Part shown: piece after piece, positions 61,551 through 64,000 of the stretch
Position numbering within the stretch: position 1 is the stretch's first letter
How the letters are laid out: each line of letters begins with the position of its first letter
DNA from: Marinicauda algicola
Lineage (GTDB): Bacteria; Pseudomonadota; Alphaproteobacteria; Caulobacterales; Maricaulaceae
Direction of reading: 5' to 3'
Assembly (NCBI RefSeq): GCF_017161425.1
Contig: NZ_CP071057.1
Span: forward strand, 1,923,501 to 1,987,500
DNA: 64,000 nucleotides
Made by a program: the position numbers and the translations under genes
The notes under the pieces: generated by a model
Told to the model about the DNA's origin: nothing
What the model saw: the letters and a program-made list of their open reading frames with translations, nothing else
Database searches by the model: none

Positions 61551-62861
61551 TTACTCGGCCGGGGCCGGCTTCACGCCGGAATCCTGGGGGCCGGCCTTCG
61601 CACCGTGAACGGAGTCCGCGATCGAGGCGGGCCGGGGCTTGGGCTTCTCCACGAAGCCGAGCAGCGGCAGGATCACCAGGAAGTAGGCGAAATAATAGAG
61701 CGTCAGCACGCGGGCGAGCCACAGGAAGGTGATGCCCGTCGCATGACCGTCATGGCTGCCGAGCGGCAGGAAGATGTCGTCCGGGTTCTTCGCCCCGCAC
61801 CAGCCAAGGCCCAGCCCGGCGATGACGAAGAAGATGAAGAACCAGCGCGCCAGCGGACGGTAGCGCATGGAGCGCACCTTGGAGGTGTCCAGCCAGGGCA
61901 GCACGAACAGCACCCCGATCGCGGCGAACATGAGGATCACGCCGCCCAGCTTGGACGGAACCGCGCGCAGGATCGCGTAGAACGGCAGGAGATACCATTC
62001 CGGCACGATGTGTGCGGGCGTCACCAGGGGATCGGCCTCGATATAGTTGTCCGCGTGACCCAGGACGTCGGGCGCGTAGAAGACGAAGAAGGCGAAGATC
62101 ACCAGGAAGAGCATGATCGCGAAGCCGTCCTTCACCGTGTAGTACGGGTGGAAGGGCAGCGTGTCCTTGCTCGACTTCACGCTGATGCCGGTCGGGTTGT
62201 TGTTGCCCGGAACGTGCAGCGCCCAGATATGCAGGCCGACCACGCCCGCGATCAGGAACGGGATCAGGTAGTGCAGCGAGAAGAAACGGTTCAGCGTCTC
62301 GTTGCCGACGGTAAACCCGCCCCACAGCCATTCGGTCAGCGGGCCGCCGATAAGCGGCAGGGCGCCGAACAGGTTGGTGATCACCATCGCGCCCCAGTAG
62401 GACATCTGGCCCCAGGGCAGCACATAGCCCATGAAGGCCGCGGCCATCATCAGCAGGTAGATGACCACGCCGAGGATCCAAAGCACCTCGCGCGGGCTCT
62501 TGTAGGAGCCGTAATACAGGCCGCGGAACATGTGGATGTAGACGGCCAGGAAGAACATCGAGGCGCCGTTGGCGTGGATCGAGCGCAGGAGCCAGCCGTA
62601 GTTCACGTCGCGGTCGATACGCTCGACCGAGGCGAAGGCGTAGTCCACGTGCGGCACGTAGTGCATGGCCAGCACGATGCCCGAGACGATCTGCACCATC
62701 AGGCAGACCGTGAGGATGCCGCCGAAGGTCCACCAGTAGTTCAGGTTGCGCGGCGTCGGGAAGCCGACGAAGGAGTCGTAGCCCAGCCGCACGATGGGCA
62801 GGCGCTCGTCGAGCCAGCGCTCAAACCCGGTCTTCGGTTCGTAGGTCGAATGTCCGCTCAT
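61551..62861 (-). CDS. petB: Cytochrome b of the bc1 complex
   Basis: Cytochrome b holds the two b haems and the quinol sites of complex III. The 436-residue protein has eight expected membrane helices, [20 protein letters not shown] and [20 protein letters not shown] supplying haem-ligand histidines, the [27 protein letters not shown] stretch, and the [16 protein letters not shown] motif of the Qo site. Length matches alphaproteobacterial cytochrome b (about 430). It lies between petA and petC in the usual order with gaps of 11 nt. Confidence 0.98.
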   Translation of the reverse strand: MSGHSTYEPKTGFERWLDERLPIVRLGYDSFVGFPTPRNLNYWWTFGGILTVCLMVQIVSGIVLAMHYVPHVDYAFASVERIDRDVNYGWLLRSIHANGASMFFLAVYIHMFRGLYYGSYKSPREVLWILGVVIYLLMMAAAFMGYVLPWGQMSYWGAMVITNLFGALPLIGGPLTEWLWGGFTVGNETLNRFFSLHYLIPFLIAGVVGLHIWALHVPGNNNPTGISVKSSKDTLPFHPYYTVKDGFAIMLFLVIFAFFVFYAPDVLGHADNYIEADPLVTPAHIVPEWYLLPFYAILRAVPSKLGGVILMFAAIGVLFVLPWLDTSKVRSMRYRPLARWFFIFFVIAGLGLGWCGAKNPDDIFLPLGSHDGHATGITFLWLARVLTLYYFAYFLVILPLLGFVEKPKPRPASIADSVHGAKAGPQDSGVKPAPAE

Positions 62862-62872
62862 GATGCTTCCCG

Positions 62873-63493
62873 TCAGCCGATCTGGATCGTCGTCGAAGAG
62901 ACGAAACTATAGGGCGGGATGTGCAGGTTCTCCGGCGCGGGGCCGCGACGAATCCGCCCGGCCGCATCGTAGTGCGAGCCGTGGCAGGGGCAGAACCAGC
63001 CATTGTAATCGCCCGCCCCGTCCCCGACCGGCACGCAGCCGAGATGGGTGCAGTTGCCCTTCATGACGATGAGCGAGGCGCGCACGTCCTCGGGCACCTC
63101 GACCCCCTCGTTCACCGGCGCGGAGAGCGCCGAGCGGTTCGGGTCGGTCGCCTCGGCGCCGGGCTCGTTCTCGTTGCGCGCATCCTTGTCGGGAAGCGCG
63201 GCGAGTTCGACCGCACGCGCCGATTCGATATCGGCCTGGGTGCGCCGGCGGATGAAGACCGGCCCGCCGCGCCACATCACGGTGACCTGCTCGCCCTCGG
63301 CGATGTCGTTGAACGGAGCGCGGATCGAGGCGAGCGCGAGCGTGTCGGCGGCCGGATTCATCTGGTCGATGAACGGCCACAGCACGAACGCGCCGCCCAC
63401 GGCGACGGCGCCGCCCGCAGCGATGTAGATGAAATCCCGGCGGCTCGGCTCGCTATGGCCGTTGGCGTCGGGCGAAGGGGTCACGTCACTCAC
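62873..63493 (-). CDS. petA: Ubiquinol-cytochrome c reductase Rieske iron-sulfur subunit
   Basis: The Rieske protein passes one electron from quinol to cytochrome c1. The 206-residue protein has a twin-arginine signal [12 protein letters not shown] (17-28) that also anchors it. The 2Fe-2S ligands are in CTHLGC (Cys148, His150, Cys153) and CPCHGSHYD (Cys168, Cys170, His171), with the cysteine pair 153/170 forming the disulfide. A GTG start at 63493 gives the family N-terminus MSDVTP and a fair ribosome site; an ATG at 63592 would add 33 residues and seems too long. Confidence 0.96.
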   Translation of the reverse strand: MSDVTPSPDANGHSEPSRRDFIYIAAGGAVAVGGAFVLWPFIDQMNPAADTLALASIRAPFNDIAEGEQVTVMWRGGPVFIRRRTQADIESARAVELAALPDKDARNENEPGAEATDPNRSALSAPVNEGVEVPEDVRASLIVMKGNCTHLGCVPVGDGAGDYNGWFCPCHGSHYDAAGRIRRGPAPENLHIPPYSFVSSTTIQIG

Positions 63494-63667
63494 GCGCTTG
63501 CCTCTCGCTTCTCTTGTCCATTCCGGCTTCGCCCCCTGCCCCTGATTCTCACCGGCGGCAGGCAAGGCCGCGAAGCGCCCTGGTGAAGACATAGCGTGGC
63601 GTGTCCATGCCGGCTTTGCGTCCTGTCGACGCAGCCGGCCCGCACGACGCCAAGCATCGGAAGCGGG

Positions 63668-63695
63668 GCTTAAAGCGAGCCCGGCGGATTTTCAA
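63668..63695 (-). promoter_or_regulatory. Candidate promoter of petABC
   Basis: On the minus strand TTGAAA and TTAAGC are separated by 16 bases, about 175 bp upstream of the chosen petA start. The -35 is good and the -10 fair; the position is plausible for a constitutive respiratory operon. Low confidence. Confidence 0.3.
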
Positions 63696-63731
63696 CCGGA
63701 ATATCTGCGCAAGGCGGGCGCAGGCGCGCCC

Positions 63732-64000
63732 TCAGCGCGCCTCGGGCAGGCGCCCGATCGCGGCGCTCCCCGCGGGCAGGATCGTGGCGGTGGCGATGGC
63801 GATGAGCTTGCGCTGCCCCTCGCTCTCGGCGAACACGTCGACGCGCACGGTGACCTGGCGCCGGCCCGCCTTGACGACCTCGGCGCGCGTGAAGAACGCG
63901 TCTCCGACGCCGGGCGAAAGGAAGTTCAGCGAGAACTGCGAGGTCAGCACGTCGCCGACCTCGGTGGCCGCGGCATAGGCCGCCGCATTGTCGGCGAGGA
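63732..64000 (-). CDS. PaaI-type hotdog thioesterase (C-terminal part, cut by the window edge)
   Basis: The reading frame runs in from beyond base 64000, and about 88 residues are visible. They contain LADNAAAYAAATEVGDVLTSQFSLNFLSPG, then FFTRAEVVKAGRRQVTVRVDVFAES, the beta-strand and loop pattern of PaaI/YbgC-like hotdog thioesterases. The family hydrolyses acyl-CoA or aryl-CoA thioesters as a tetramer. The Asp/Asn catalytic helix lies at the visible start (LADNAAAYA). It is separated from petA by about 240 bp. The N-terminal part and the substrate cannot be judged. Confidence 0.75.
   Translation of the reverse strand, partial: LADNAAAYAAATEVGDVLTSQFSLNFLSPGVGDAFFTRAEVVKAGRRQVTVRVDVFAESEGQRKLIAIATATILPAGSAAIGRLPEAR

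Overview
The window looks like a high-GC alphaproteobacterial chromosome, most like the Caulobacterales/Maricaulales (Hyphomonadaceae-type) lineage. This rests on a ChpT phosphotransferase gene beside a chemotaxis operon, a DUF4167 protein, an UrcA-type secreted protein, sigma-54 flagellar promoters, a SAM-II riboswitch and the gene string ubiG-lysC-ptsP-prfA-prmC-DUF4167-clpB that is common in alphaproteobacteria. No rRNA, tRNA, CRISPR array, prophage or insertion sequence was seen.

Layout. (1) 1-12.7 kb, motility: flgD (partial) and fliK leave leftwards and flgK-flgL rightwards from a shared 426-bp control region with two opposed sigma-54 promoters; then a dienelactone hydrolase gene and a leftward operon chpT-cheA-cheW-cheY-cheB-cheR. 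(2) 12.7-23 kb, envelope and housekeeping: a small membrane protein, an M23 endopeptidase, a halohydrin-dehalogenase-like SDR without the usual tyrosine, clpB behind a heat-shock promoter, DUF4167, prmC, a lipoprotein hydrolase and prfA. (3) 22.9-34.1 kb, accessory: stress and detoxification genes (LOG, ArsC-like, MAPEG, dodecin, esterase, GFA), then a tight rightward set that looks like a glycan or lipid decoration and export locus: SGNH/DUF459, MBOAT, a small membrane protein, a sulfotransferase, a glycosyltransferase-sulfotransferase fusion and an ABC exporter. This block separates ispG/rodZ/ptsP/lysC/ubiG from prfA/prmC/DUF4167/clpB. (4) 34.1-44.2 kb: ispG, a RodZ-like gene, ptsP, lysC, ubiG, a methyltransferase, split LigD modules (polymerase and ligase) and a lone receiver protein. 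(5) 44.2-47.5 kb: a methionine operon hom-metX-metB behind a palindromic operator lying between the -35 and -10 elements, followed at once by a SAM-II riboswitch. (6) 47.4-64 kb: two outer-membrane proteins (one LpxR-like), nrdA with paired NrdR boxes, putA, a GT4 glycosyltransferase, a YihY-type protein, apt, UrcA, mtnP, a GrpB-like protein, the cytochrome bc1 operon petABC and a partial thioesterase.

How the genes fit together. The flagellar control region would couple hook-length control and hook capping (fliK-flgD) to hook-filament junction assembly (flgKL). ChpT next to cheA places a cell-cycle phosphorelay gene next to the motility machinery. The methionine operon is probably controlled twice, by a repressor at the promoter and by S-adenosylmethionine on the leader RNA; mtnP and apt, 12-15 kb further on, salvage the methylthioadenosine and adenine made from SAM. 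The most interesting candidate for an undescribed system is the acetylation/sulfation/export locus at 27.25-34.11 kb. All assignments come from reading sequence motifs; no database search was run.
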